A stretch of DNA of 64,000 nucleotides from Isoetes taiwanensis. Lineage: Eukaryota; Streptophyta; Lycopodiopsida; Isoetales; Isoetaceae. The notes under the pieces are model-generated. The model did not search any database, was not told the DNA's origin, and saw nothing but the letters and a program-made list of their open reading frames with translations. The position numbers were made by a program, and so were the translations under genes. The DNA lies in contig JAJEKV010000042.1 of assembly GCA_021234155.1 (NCBI GenBank), forward strand, positions 1,363,257 to 1,427,256, read 5' to 3'. Shown here piece by piece: positions 21,790 to 41,640 of the stretch. Each line of letters opens with the position of its first letter. Position 1 is the stretch's first letter.

Positions 21790-23195
21790 AGATGATTGGA
21801 GGGCGTGAGCAAGGTAAGGCCGACTGATTTGGCTAAGTATCAGGTCGGATTTGGAGATTTCCTTCGAATTTGAACACCTATCAAGAAGAACAGAGTACGG
21901 ATGCCAATTTTAAGGCCCATCAAGCTCGATTTGTAGCTACCGGACTGATTTGGTGGTTTTTAGGCGTGGGCACATCATAACTTGACCCCATCAAGCAAAA
22001 GCGACCTTCAAATATCGATTTCATGCCTCTAAGGCCCGAAAGTTATGGCTAATAGACTCAATTTGTTACTTTCTAAACTGTGGGCACATCGTGCAACTAT
22101 AATAGCATGGCAAATAGCAAGCAAAAGCGAGTTTAGAGGCCGTTTTTAGACCCATCAAGCAGAGCAAGCTTTAGATGTCCGATCCGAGGCCAAATTTATG
22201 GATTTCTAGGCATAGGGCCATCATTCGACCCTCCTGCGGATGGATAAAGCCCCTTAAAATTATAGATAGTAGGCTCTATTCTGAAAAATTACTGAGTTTT
22301 GCCACAAAAATGTTAAGCTAAAAGCAATTGTCGAAATTTTGGACCTTTGAAGCCTCCACAAGATTCACAGACACGGGATCTATTTGGAAAGTATGAATCA
22401 TAAACCTGTCCAATTCTATAGCAGCCCGGCGCTTTGTGGTGGCATCTTTGCCACGAAAAGAAAAAAAAATGCCTAGCTTTGCAGAATCTTACCTTAACCA
22501 AGTTGATCGCCACATTTAAAAGCCCTGTGTTCGATTTTAGCACACACTTTCCAGTTGAAATTGCTCCTATAACTCCTGCAATAAAACAGAGAAATGGTAG
22601 CTACTTGCATAAAAATCAAACGTAAAGGTAAAAATCTAGGCATCGAACGATTTTTTGCAGTTGATCTTCAAAGATACATAGTTCAACGCTTTAAATCCCA
22701 CAGTTCAACGAGTCTCAAATTTCGCCAAAAAAAAAACGGATTTTGAGTGACGGCTCCAAGGGGAAGAATATAAGGCAATATATAGTTGAAGCTAGACGTG
22801 TAGCAGATGAGGACGAGGTCAGCACCATAACTATAGAACCATATAGCATAACCATGGCGTGCATAACCATCAGCGCCATAGCTGGATAGCATAGCGCCAT
22901 AGCTGGATAGCCATGGCATGTATAGCCAGAACCAGAAGCCGCCCGCATTCCAAAACCATGTCAACGTCCAATGTTTCATATATATACGAGCATTCAGAAG
23001 ACTAAAGAATGTTCCAGAATTTCTTGCCATCTTCCAGAATTTTCAAGACATTCTGGAAGCTACCACACCTCCGCCAAGAAACTTCCGGAAGCCACCAGAT
23101 CCGACGGTCGAGATCGCGAGGGAGCAAACCGACGGCCAGGATCTGGCGGTGCGGATATAAAAGAACCTTCTGGAAGCCACTCCTAATAATTATAT
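21790..23195. repeat. Family C dispersed repeat, copy 1
   Basis: Shared blocks with 43560-45607 include 'gtgggcacatcgtgcaa...taatagcatggcaaata' (22078-22118 against 43829-43869), 'ccagttgaaat...ctcctg' near 22552 (44100 and 44960), the 'ttttgcagttga' segment near 22655, and the end 'gaagccactcctaataatta'. No protein is recognised. A 79-codon frame just upstream (21551-21790) is also unassigned. Confidence 0.6.
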
Positions 23196-23208
23196 ATATA
23201 TTCAGATA

Positions 23209-23664
<456 letters not shown>

Positions 23665-23879
23665 TGTAAGCGATCCTACGGTCCAGGTTGATTCGATCCT
23701 GATCGTCGGTCCTACGGCTCACGTTGGTTTGGGACACATCCTACGGTGCACATGGCTTGGGAATTATATGTAATCGATCTAACGGCCCAGGTTACTTTTA
23801 TATGGTGAGATCTTGATCGTTGATCGAGTCTAAGATCCTAAGGCTCATGTTGAATGCTCGTCCCTTAAGGAAAGGCTTT

Positions 23880-23972
23880 TAAAATTTTTTATATTATTGG
23901 GGGGATTCGAACCCTAGTCCTCCACCCCCCAAACCCCCCACTCTAACCACTAGACCAACTATTAGTTCTATG
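23880..23972 (-). repeat. tRNA-derived SINE head or tRNA-like relic
   Basis: On the minus strand an A-box-like 'tagttggtctagtggttag' and a B-box 'gggttcgaatcccc' are about 40 bp apart, as in a tRNA-type RNA polymerase III promoter. The acceptor stem is not intact, so it is not a functional tRNA gene. I could not find a target duplication. Confidence 0.55.
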
Positions 23973-24019
23973 GATAATTTATGTTTCAAATATAGTTAAG
24001 GGTAATGTTCTAATTAAGA

Positions 24020-24771
24020 TAAAATAGAATATAACATTCTAGATAGTTCTAGAATGTTCTGGAGGCTCTGGAAAGTTCTAAAATCTTCTAGAATGTTGAA
24101 GAATTAAAGGGAATATAAGGAAATCTCATAAATTGTAAGAGAATGTAGGAAAATATTTACAAGTCTGACGGAATCGTTTAAAATCTAGTTGAATCTAAGG
24201 GGATCTTCATAATATCTAAGAGAATCTAAGAAAATCTTGATGAAATCTTAGAGTTTTTTTTTAAGATTTTGCAAAGAGCCACAATAGAATGTTCTAAAAT
24301 GTTTCATTAAAAAAGGTGTACAATATAAATCTTGAAAAAAAAATGTTCTAGATGCTCAGGGCAAGCGCCTCAGTCTAAAAATAGAAAGTGTTTTAGAGAT
24401 GTTGCGTAGATCCAAAATAGATTATTTTGGAAGGTTCTAAATGCTCATGGGTAAGCACCTGAATCAAAATTGAAAATTCTAAGAGAATCTAGGGGAATCT
24501 TCATGAATGCTAAATATAGTACATAGAATGTTGAAGAATATAGAGGAATCACAAGAGAATCTCAGTAGAATCGTTGGTTACCTAGGGCAAGACAGGGCCT
24601 TGCACCGTAAGAACGTGTTAAAATTGGAACAATGCACCGTAGGATGCGCCTAAGGGAATCTCTTAAAATCTAGGGGATACATTCTTTTAGAATGTAGGGC
24701 ACGACAAGAACTTGCAGCATAGGAACATGCTAAAACTCGAACATGCACCGTAGGACGCATTAAATTCCTTG
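24020..24771 (-). repeat. Family B segment, inverted, with decayed GAATCT tract
   Basis: GAATCT-like motifs recur from about 24170. Near the end 'caccgtaggatgcgcc' and 'gcaccgtaggacgcattaaattccttg' are the reverse complement of the terminus at 19364 and 41522. It abuts a short (TA)n tract. Confidence 0.6.
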
Positions 24772-24799
24772 TATATATATATATATATATATATATATA
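24772..24799. repeat. Short (TA)n tract between two family B termini
   Basis: Left side '...ttccttg', right side 'caagtatttgtactatgaggg'. Both outward-facing ends read CAAG next to the TA tract. Confidence 0.85.
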
Positions 24800-26400
24800 C
24801 AAGTATTTGTACTATGAGGGGGTATATGAAGTTGACTGAAAGCTTCAACAAAGAAACCAAAGCCGGAGTTCTACTCGCAGCGAATACCTGCTCAAACTCC
24901 GAGTCGACCTGTTGGCTCCATTTTTGTCAAACCTCTAGGTCAAACTCTTAACTAGAATGCTGATCAAAGTACTGTCAACTCTCCCTACAGGAATTTGTCG
25001 TAGTTTCCTTCTAGATGTTATCATCAAGAATATTTTATTAACATTTATGAAACTTATTATGTTATAATGATTTCCCGTGTACTTTATTTCATCCAAACCC
25101 TAGAAAGGCAATATTATATGGCCATTGGCTATTGACATATAAATCATATTTCAATAGATAGATAAACAAAGAAATACTATGGAACGGAACTATACATAAT
25201 GCAACTGTGGGTCATTTTGAACTCGAGACATTAACTAGTGTGTACGATTAGACTGAACGCTGGGACAAATGAGTCTTGGACCTAAGATCCACATGAAGAT
25301 AATAATAAGCTTTCTTTGTTGTATGGCCATTTTGGCCAACAAATTTGGGGGATAATAGCATCTGATTTCCTCTAGCATGTCCGTGTTTATTTCTTATATT
25401 ACATAAAAGTTCTCGTTAAATTGCTCAATATCGGGTTTCACTAAAATAGTCATCATCTACATTTAACACTAAAGATTTTACCATGATAGTCAACACTTTA
25501 GAACCTTGAAACCCTAAATATATTAATCAATTGAACATTTCTTTACAGGAAAATGTTGTTCCTTTTTTAGGACAATGATAACCCAATTTATTCAAAAAAA
25601 AAGTTCAATCCATTTGCTAAAATATTGGTGTTGACATTAGTGCTGGAAAATCAAAATGAAAAGTCGCATTACACAAGTCTGCTATGAGAGGCTTATAGTG
25701 ACATAATCTAATCTCCACAATGAAATTTATTGGACGATGCATGTAAGCCTTTCTTTCTTTCTTTCCATTTAGTATAGGTTATAGTTTTGGGCTTTTAAGT
25801 TGTGCAATAGTAATTCGAACTATTGCCCTTCTTTTGTGTTTTGCAATTCAAAAATTGAAATCGTATTGTAATAGTTATTAAGGTGTTATTTCAAAGGAAG
25901 TGCCATTTGGCCGTGGCATTTCTTGCACGTTGGTCAAGTGATGCTTAGGCATCTAGACAACATTATTTTGCCCCGCCATTTGCTTGAATCTTGCTCTAAA
26001 TTGAACAGGTGCAATTTGCATGTCTTAATAGTGTGTTCTCATCCCTAAAGTTGGCATATTATGAGTTGTATTTTCATCCCTCTAGTGGGTATGTTATGAG
26101 CTCTTTTAAAGTTGTTTGCGTGATCTATTTATGGGAATTGTGCAGTAATGGTGATTTTTTAAAAAACAAATGAGGGGTAAAACTATAAACACTTGTTCCT
26201 ATGACATTCTCAGCAACTATGTATAGAAAAAAGGAGGCGTTTGCTCCTTTTTTGATAATGTAAACATTAGCCTTTACCCCTATTCTTTTTGCAAACTGCC
26301 ATGCCATGGGAACCACTGGAATGGATCTTAACTTTTCTGTCTATGAATAAAGAGTTTGAATGCACATGCCTTGTGCAAACGATGCTAAGCAAACGATGCG
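24800..26400. other. Unassigned intergenic sequence
   Basis: Apart from the CAAG terminus at its left edge, this is AT-rich sequence without a recognisable gene. Confidence 0.3.
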
Positions 26401-26445
26401 TACAGAATCTCTAGAAAAAATGACCAGTTTAAATTGCAAGGTAAC

Positions 26446-26548
26446 CTTCAATTGTTTGATTTGCTCCGTAGCTCTAGCAACCTTCCTTAAAGCACAACTT
26501 TCACTCATTTCCAGCTCACTACATTTCGTCATGAGCTCCTTGTAGGTT
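26446..26548 (-). CDS. Isolated exon candidate, coiled-coil-like
   Basis: On the minus strand a 103 bp open segment sits between a 3' splice site ('ttttgtag') and a 5' splice site ('ttgaag|gttacc'). The peptide is rich in Lys and Glu (TYKELMTKCSELEM and following), as expected of a coiled coil. I cannot name the protein, and neighbouring exons of the same gene were not found with certainty. Confidence 0.35.
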
Positions 26549-33600
<7,052 letters not shown>

Positions 33601-33699
33601 TTTATCCGAAAGTGTAGATCTTTAATACTTGGTTATTAACCCTCTTGGCTCCTCTCTGGAGTTATTACTTGAGCCTCGAGTCTAACAAGGCAAGCACAA

Positions 33700-34560
33700 A
33701 CATACAGAGCTCAACAAAGGACTCGAAGCTTGTCTTTAGGATCAACTGGCAATGTTTGTGCCCAAGATCTCCACAAAATCCTGCCTTTGCGGGGTTCAGA
33801 TTGAAACCTAGGCCATGCCCACAATCCCATCGCCATTCCAAAACTCCGAGGAGAGTACCACCGAATGCACAGAAAAGTGGAGCAAAATTCGAGCGCCATT
33901 CTCACGAGGAGTTCCGTTTGTCGTCAATAGGGAGAAACATAAAAGTGAAGAGCAAAATTCGACGGTCTATATTAAAAGCCCCAATTTAATTCCTCAAATC
34001 CGACATCACATATCAAAAGCCTCAAATAAAGGGGGCTGCTGGGGTGATTCGAGGTGTCACCGTCCGCACCGTCCATCTCAGAGATCTCTACCAAATCTTA
34101 ATTGTATATATCCTTTGGATGATTTTTAATTTAATGTGCATTGCCACCTCATCAAGGTGGACATTAAATTTCTTTGCCCATTAAATTTCCTTGACTTTTA
34201 AATCAAGGGAAGAGATTAGAAGCCCCAATTCCAATGATCTGGATTAAAAGCCCCAATTCTATCACCTTCCCTGCAACTTCCAATCCAAAATTGACGGCCA
34301 AGATTTGACCTTCCCTTGTAATCCGACGGCCCATATGAAAAGCCCCAAATAATTTTAATCGACGGTCTAGATAAAATGCCCCAATTTCAAGGGCCCAGAT
34401 TAAAAGCCCCAAATAAGGGGGGGTGCTTGGGGTGTTACGAGGTGGCACCGTCTGGGTCGTCCATCTCAGAGATGGACGGCCGAGATCAATCTCTACACCA
34501 TGTTGGTAGACCTAATATAATTGTATATATACAAGTCTTTGTACTATCAATGGGATAAAA
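33700..34560. repeat. Family D dispersed repeat, copy 1
   Basis: Contains 'gaagagcaaaattcgacggtct', 'aaaagccccaatttaattcc', 'gggggctgctggggtgattc' and related blocks repeated at 40797-41118. A second partial set follows at 34200-34500 ('aaaagccccaaataa', 'gagatggacggccgagatc'). It ends 'ttgtatatatacaagtctttgtactatc', a family B-type terminus with only a very short TA tract. Confidence 0.7.
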
Positions 34561-36449
34561 CAATATGGGAAGAAATAAAAATGTATAGCTAGTTTAAAAA
34601 AATCATTAGAGCGGAAGACTGTTGCCAGGGAAACTTGAACTTGCACCATTCTTTTTTCAATTAAACTAAAGAAGTCAACCTTATTAAGCAAGGTCAAATC
34701 GAAAAGTCGAGCTAAATTTCAATTAAACTAAAGAAGTCAACCTATGAAAATCAAAAGTAGGTTCTATCAAGTCTTTGGGACAATGCTTAAAGGCAAAGAG
34801 ATTGGCACACAAAGGCAAGCAGCCTCGTTGGGAGCTTCTAACAAAAATCCGTTAGTATTTTCTTAACATGGTATTTTTGTAGAACCATGGGTATACCTGC
34901 AGCATATTCTAATATGCTCGTAGTATATTTTGGCACCATCATTCCATGTAAAAAACACGGAGCATTTGAGGATAGACTTTCATGTTTCAACAAAATTCTA
35001 ACATGACAATGGCTAAGGGGATTCTATGATGCTCTATGGACTAAAGCATAGATAAAATATTCTATTTCTATTTTCCTTCTGCTCACAAGTACGACCATGG
35101 GTGCTGACTTTGCTACATCATGAATTGCTTGATGTTCACAAATCTTGAAAAAACTTTGTATGCCTCACTAGACAGAAAAGAGAAAATCAAATTCAAGCTC
35201 ATGTTACCCTAACTAAATTTTGTTCACTGTTAAGCTGGCCAATGTCAAAGGACTCTAACAAATCACATTTAGGCAATATACTGTAGCCCAGCAAAATGCA
35301 TATCCACATATGCATGCCCTAAACCGGATTAGAAGAAACATCCGTTCTGAATCGTGTTACCGGAGCTTAAATTGGTAAGGAGAGGGTTGACAATGCAATT
35401 CTTGGCACTTTACTTCTAAGGAAACAATACATTTATAAGGCAATAACTCTCAATATTGAAGCAAAGTTAAAACAAACAAATCTTTACATATATAGTTACA
35501 ATGTTGAATACATGATGTCGCCATAGAAGGAACAAACAGTTTGGGGTTGTAACTTGGATGCTTATCAATGAAAGATGGCAAAATGAAAATCATACATGCA
35601 TGGATCACTGCGGCATGCAAATAAAATCTACATTTGTGATGCATGCCAATGCATGATTAAAAAAAAGAGCCATCCTGGAGATACATTAAAAGCCTAAGTG
35701 CCTTGTTTAGTGGCTTGCCTTCAAGAGTTAAGAATCAAAAGTTCAAGACCGGCTGCACCTATAACCATCAAGTTGATTACCATTTATGACACTAACCTTT
35801 GCCATTTCTGGCAGTAACCTTTGCCATTTTTTGCAATAACCTTTTGCCACCTCTGTTTGCAGTTGAAACGGGAGTTATTAGTACAATAGTTGCCTGTTTG
35901 ACATAATCACAAAAACAATTTCACCTTAAGTTTATCTCAACGTCAATCACATCTACAAAACAGGAGATCCAAATGGCAAGATAAGGAGTTTTCCACGAAG
36001 GAACACAGACTGCCTTTACCTTTGATGTTGCACAAAAACTCATGCAATGAGATCTTACTCCATTGGTCTGTCGAAAAAATATATTGTTTAGTAGAACATA
36101 CATCCCCAAGCCAATGAATCTCACAGTCTTCTCTTCCAAGCATGCATACATGAGCAGCATATAACAAAAAATAGGGTTTATGCCCCTTTCTGTATGCATA
36201 CAGACAAATAGATCATATAGCTATTTGCCTATAGCTAGACTAGCAAGCAAATTTTAAAATGAACACAACATAAGCTTACGATCTGGCCACAGAAGAGAGG
36301 AAGACTTGTTGGAGCCTAACATAGGCTCTTGTTGCCCAGATGCAAAGCGAGATTCCAGAATAATTTAGAAATTGTGGTTGCAAACTAGATGGCCATGGCA
36401 TGCACAGTAAATGGGCCTCAGACAAAAAGGGCTTCCAATACAAATAACT
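34561..36449. other. Unassigned intergenic sequence
   Basis: AT-rich. A minus-strand frame at 35921-36199 has no recognised motif. No repeat family could be assigned. Confidence 0.3.
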
Positions 36450-36821
36450 TCAAATAACATTTTGTAATTCTGTCTTTTGAAATCCAAGTGGTCTAACATT
36501 TTGTAATTGTGATGGTGCTATCTTAGGACCCCCTGCAGGCTTTTGCATCCCCTTGGGCTCAGACTTCTGCAATTGTATCGGTAGAACCTTAGGACCCCCA
36601 TCAGATATCTGCATTTGAGGTAATTCAGGTTCCTGCATTCTTTGTGGTCCGAGTTTCTGTATCTGCTGCATTTCTAGAGTTGTTGTAAGCTTTTGCAACG
36701 TTGCTAACCCCACTTTAGGAACCCCAGCAGGCATCTGCATTCCAAGTAATCCAGGTTTTTGGAGAGTTAATGGTTCCGGCATTCCTGGTGGTCCAGATTT
36801 CTCAAATGCAACCGTTTAGGC
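36450..36821 (-). CDS. Open segment with Gln/Pro/Leu peptide repeats
   Basis: A minus-strand frame encodes imperfect peptide repeats around GMQKPAGGPKIAPSQLQ, for example QMQISDGGPKVLPIQLQ and GMQMPAGVPKVGLATLQ. A 3' splice site-like 'ttttcccag' lies just upstream at about 36828, but entering this frame from it meets a TAA near 36820. The segment may therefore be a coding minisatellite, a decayed exon or a false frame. No protein family is recognised. Confidence 0.3.
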
Positions 36822-37012
36822 TGGGAAAACTGATTTAGCTCTGCAAATGCAAGTGCAGAAGACATTCAAATCATATACCTTGATTCGCAAAAAGATGCTG
36901 GATCTTCCTATCAGCTCCTTACTGCACGTTCGGCACTCTCAGATTAACCTTATAGGTCATAGTATAATTTACACAGACAAAAACTGCACTAAATTCGCTC
37001 ACCTTGGCTAAC

Positions 37013-37091
37013 ATCGATGCAACCGTTGGAATAAATACCATATTATATTTTCCTTTACGGACATGGTGCTCTGTTTTATTTTCAAGTATTT
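37013..37091 (-). CDS. Isolated exon candidate
   Basis: A 79 bp minus-strand open segment lies between 'tctgccag' and 'gccaag|gtgagc'. The peptide includes HVRKGKYNMVFIPTVASMLA. Joined in phase 0 to the segment downstream of the 'tttcccag' near 36828 it would read only 17 codons to a stop. Identity unknown. Confidence 0.35.
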
Positions 37092-38197
37092 CTGGCAGAG
37101 TCCGCGAATGTATATGAGACAAATAACAAAGATGTATAAGCTAATGTAGCTTGAGATCATAATATAGCTTAGATCTAAAAAGTAAAATGCGGAAAAGAAT
37201 GCAAGAATGGTTTTTCCCAAATTTTCCAGTGGGAAGCACTGCAGATTAAGCATGTTAGAATTACATTTCCACACACGGCTAAATGAAGAGGCTTAAAGGG
37301 TGCAACAAAAACAAAGCCCCGGGTCAAAGGGTTCCAAAGAGCTAAACAAAGCTGCAACAGTAAAACACAAAGGTTCATGGTAGGATTAAAAAAGCAGGAG
37401 AACAGTAACAGCATAGACTTGTTAATTCCTTCAATATAGCCAAAGAAAACAGACTTACCATGGGATAATTCAAAATACTATGTGCATATGCAAAATTATG
37501 AGCATCATCATAAGCAGCTTCATGAGCAGCTTCATCGTAAGGAGCATTATGCAAACTAAGTAAAACTATGCCTATAACATATAAAATTTAAATTTTTTGC
37601 CAAGTCAAGACTGCATAAGTATGACTGCATAAGCAGGGCAAAGCAAAGAGATTAGCAGAACGAGAGCCTTGACTTGAGCCAGGAGCTAATGATGAAAATT
37701 TACTGTCGCAACTATTTCTGACATCTTACTGCCCAGATACACAAGTTAAGCCTGCTTAGTGTGACGAGAATTAGAAAATACAGAGTTTAAGAATAATACC
37801 TCTCCTCAGTGATATGGCTTCATTCCATGAATAATTGGACAGCCAAGAGAATTAGAACTTCATGCTTAAATTATGTGCATAATCCTTGAAACTTCAATGC
37901 AGCCTGTTTCCAAAACCTTATAAAATAAAGCGCAGGTCAACTGAATAACCTCAAGCCTAATAATGTGCATAATCCTTGATCCTTCATTGCAATCGATTTT
38001 ATAGGCTTCGGCATGTCAATAGCGATGTTCTTAGATCATATCTGTAAAATCGTCATGTTTTAAAGACCAAACATGCCACCATACTTTCTTGTCTTTCTTT
38101 AGGCTTGTAGAATGTTACATAGACAAAAGCTGCTAAAATAGGCACGTATTAGATAGATACTAAGAGATCACATCTTACCAAAATGCAAATGGGGATC

Positions 38198-38496
38198 TCA
38201 TGCGTCACAGTTCATATTTTCAAGATGGCCACCTTCCTGCACAGATATAACTAGATCAATTTCTTTTGGGACACTCACTAAAAATTTTCATTCTATGTGC
38301 ACATACCGCAATTAACTTCTCCAAGCCAACCATGTTCGGTATGCATATACTGCCAACATCTTGTTTAAGAGATGAAAGAAAAAAGATAAGCTGAAATGAA
38401 GCAACAAACATAAAGAATACGTAAGCAGCACAGTGTACCTGCTTTCTTTAGCATGTCTGCAGAAATATCAACGCCTGCCTGTGCCAGAGAAGTAAT
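38198..38496 (-). CDS. Three phase-consistent terminal exons of an unidentified gene
   Basis: On the minus strand, exon 38439-38496 ('tttcag|att' to 'gcag|gtac'), exon 38307-38359 ('aacaag|atg' to 'gcg|gtatg') and exon 38198-38236 ('gtgcag|gaa' to TGA) join without frame disruption. Motifs in the product include AQAGVDISADMLKKA and IPNMVGLEKLIAEGGHLE, then a stop. The agreement of phases (1, then 0) and consensus splice sites supports a real 3' gene end. A further open segment upstream (38578-38666, containing RTLILPGSATLPILLQ) has good splice sites but its phase does not fit. The family is not recognised. Confidence 0.45.
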
Positions 38497-39392
38497 CTGA
38501 AATAAAATGAAATGTGAAAGGCCTCTCTATATTTTTGTGAGTAACAACTAGAACCTGATAATGGAAGAAAGAGCAACCTTGAAGCAAGATTGGCAATGTG
38601 GCAGAGCCCGGAAGAATCAAGGTTCTTCCATTCCTATTCCCGTTTGGCTTTACCTTAAAAGAAGACCTGTATCTTGAACAAAATGGACAGAAACTAAGGA
38701 ATTCTCACAAACGATGATTTTCTATAAATTTTCAACAAATTTGCTGGTAATAAACCAGGATAAACCATATATGTTCCACTTTTGAGAATTTTTGGTGCCT
38801 CACAGTTGCAAGAGGATGCAGAAATCTTAACTTTAACAATTTTCTTTCAAATACATCTACTAAATTAAATAACATGTTTGGTCTTCTACTTTATTATTTC
38901 CATCAGAGGTGTTCTTTTGCGAGGAGTAAAGCCATCAACAATTACTACATTTCACTCTGGAGAGGTAAACATACACATCAAAGTTGTCATTCCCATCTGG
39001 CTGACTCCAGTTCAGGTCCCAATACCTGGTCATGCACATTTGAATAATAAGTTAGCTCTAAATCCTTAAATGATTTACTATGCAATATGCTAACCAGCTA
39101 AAGTGAAATTCTAAAAACATGAAGGGCCTTGCAATATGGCATGTTTAATGTCACAAGCATGGAAACCGACCATCACCCTCTCTGCATCAAAAAGTTATCT
39201 GTCTTAGAAATTAGATTAAAAAACTCAATTCTAACTTACACAACTAAAGCGCTAAGAAATGCGGAAAAGCTGAATCAGAATTATGAAGATCCTGGAGCAT
39301 CTGTCATCTTTTCCTATTTGACCATCTTTTTCCTCAAGAAAGTTTTTTAAGCTAATGTCACTATCGTTAAGAGGAGGATATTATCTGCATAC

Positions 39393-40717
39393 CTTAAAGT
39401 CAATATCGAATGATCCCCAATCATATTTTTTCAATACTGAACGCATAAACATTGGCATTGCAGGGCTTATGTCTTCCGGCCAACCAGCTTGGATAAAAAC
39501 TTCTGCTTGAAGGGCAGTTACCTTTCCTGTTGATGTAAAGCCAACGGTATACTGTATTTTTGTCATGTGTCGACCTCCCGCCATTACCATATCAGTGTTT
39601 CGGTCCAATGATAATCGAACAGGATACCCTAATTTTCTTACAGCAACTCCACAAGCTGCTGCTACCTGAAGGTTGACTAGTAATTAAGCTATAGTAATAG
39701 CACAGCCTGTACTATCTATGAAAAGTTACCTTGCATGGGTTGAAACCCTTGCCACCAAATCCTCCTCCAACTCTTCTGGTAATAACACGTATATTGTGCA
39801 TGGGAATATCTAAGCATAGAGATACAGTGTTCTGTACATATTGAGGACCTTGACAAGAGGTATAGATTAGTAAGCAATTATCCTCATCAGGTACCACAAG
39901 TGGAGTCTGTGTTTCAAGATAGAAAAAATACTGTGAAGCAGTACGCACCTAGAAATAGAAACATGTGAAAAGAAATTAGATACTAAATAGCAACTAGAAT
40001 AAGCTTGAATTTTGAAGAAGGAAAATGCTACATTCGTACATTTTAACATCCTCGTGCTTGAAAGACCCAAAAACTTTCTAGGCTATTGCCTCGATCCATG
40101 CTGAACTTGTGGCCAGTGCATGCGCTCACTAAGATGCATGTACTGAAAAGAAAAAACTATGCTTATGTCCCTACCTAACCAACCTATAACGATGGTCAAC
40201 ACAAGGCCTAGGACGAGTACACGTGCAGCACATGAGGCGTTATTATGAGAAGGAATAAGAAAAGCAGGATAGAAGCACCTATTAAAAATGGGAAGAAAGC
40301 AAGAAAACAAAATCACCTCTGCACATTCAATTTTGTGGTCTGCTTTTTTAAAACCTTCTGAGAGTTCACCAAACTGCTGCAGCCCCTCATTTTTACAAAA
40401 TGGCCATTCTTCAAAGTAAGAGTCTCGGGAAATTGCATCTTCAATAGTCAGAATAGGTGCTTGCATGCAATCCATCTCATATTCTATCTCCACTTTTGCA
40501 GCCCCAGCTTTAGCATGCTGAGCAGTATCTGCAACCTGCTACATCTTATGTCAGAATTACTTAAAAACCTCCTTCTAACAAGTGCTTTGGTGTCACTTAC
40601 CACAAGACCCAATGGGTGCCCAACATAGCACACAGAATCTGTTGCAAAAAGTGGATCGCACCCTCCGATGCTTACACATCCAATATTCTTTCCATTTTCA
40701 GGAATGTCATTGATCCA
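39393..40717 (-). pseudogene. AAO: Plant aldehyde oxidase fragment (four molybdopterin-domain exons)
   Basis: Four exons read in phase on the minus strand: 40601-40717 (starts inside coding sequence), 40317-40535, 39730-39948 and 39393-39665, with GT/AG borders. Matches to plant aldehyde oxidases include DIPENGKNIG, PLVVPDEDNC, VITRRVGGGFGGK (molybdenum-cofactor binding) and DRNTDMVMAGGRH. VITRRVGGGFGGK separates it from xanthine dehydrogenase. Family members are about 1,350 residues; only about 276 residues are here. The iron-sulfur and FAD domains are absent. Upstream, the coding match ends about 80 bp before a family D repeat and a (TA)n tract, and no following exon was found. The joined exons have no stop, so the fragment may be young. 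Full-length enzymes oxidise aldehydes such as abscisic aldehyde. Confidence 0.85.
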
Positions 40718-40796
40718 GTCGGCACGCAGGTAGAAGTTGGGTTGCAAAAGAAGGGAAATGCATGGGAATGGCCTCAGCGCCATAGCCGAAAGTCTT

Positions 40797-41118
40797 GAGA
40801 AGCAAATGCCAGCCAGAGGTCCAGCGAGCGCGCCATTCTGCCGGAGTTCCGCCCTTGTCGCCAATAGATAGATAGATAGTATTCTGCCGGAGTTCCGCCC
40901 TTGTCGCCAATAGGGAGAAGCAGAAAAGTGAAGAGCAAAATTCGACGGTCTGGATTAAAAGCCCCAATTTAATTCCTCAAATCCGACGTCACATATCAAA
41001 AGCCCCAAATAAAGGGGGCTGCTGGGGTGATTCGAGGTGTCACTGTCTGCACCGTCCATCCCAGAGATGGACGGCCAAGATCAATCTCTACCAACATGTT
41101 GGTAGAGCTCATATAATT
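40797..41118. repeat. Family D dispersed repeat, copy 2
   Basis: Repeats 33880-34110 with moderate changes. It contains an extra 33 bp direct duplication of 'ctgccggagttccgcccttg' and following bases (40834 and 40893) around (GATA)n. It lies immediately upstream of the truncated aldehyde oxidase on that gene's strand. Confidence 0.7.
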
Positions 41119-41130
41119 GTATATATATGA

Positions 41131-41640
<510 letters not shown>

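Noticed and set aside
23890-23972. Functional tRNA gene
   Set aside because: A and B boxes are present but acceptor and D stems do not pair.
39393-40717. Xanthine dehydrogenase instead of aldehyde oxidase
   Set aside because: The stretch VITRRVGGGFGGK and the YLETQT-PLVVPDEDNC context match plant aldehyde oxidases better.
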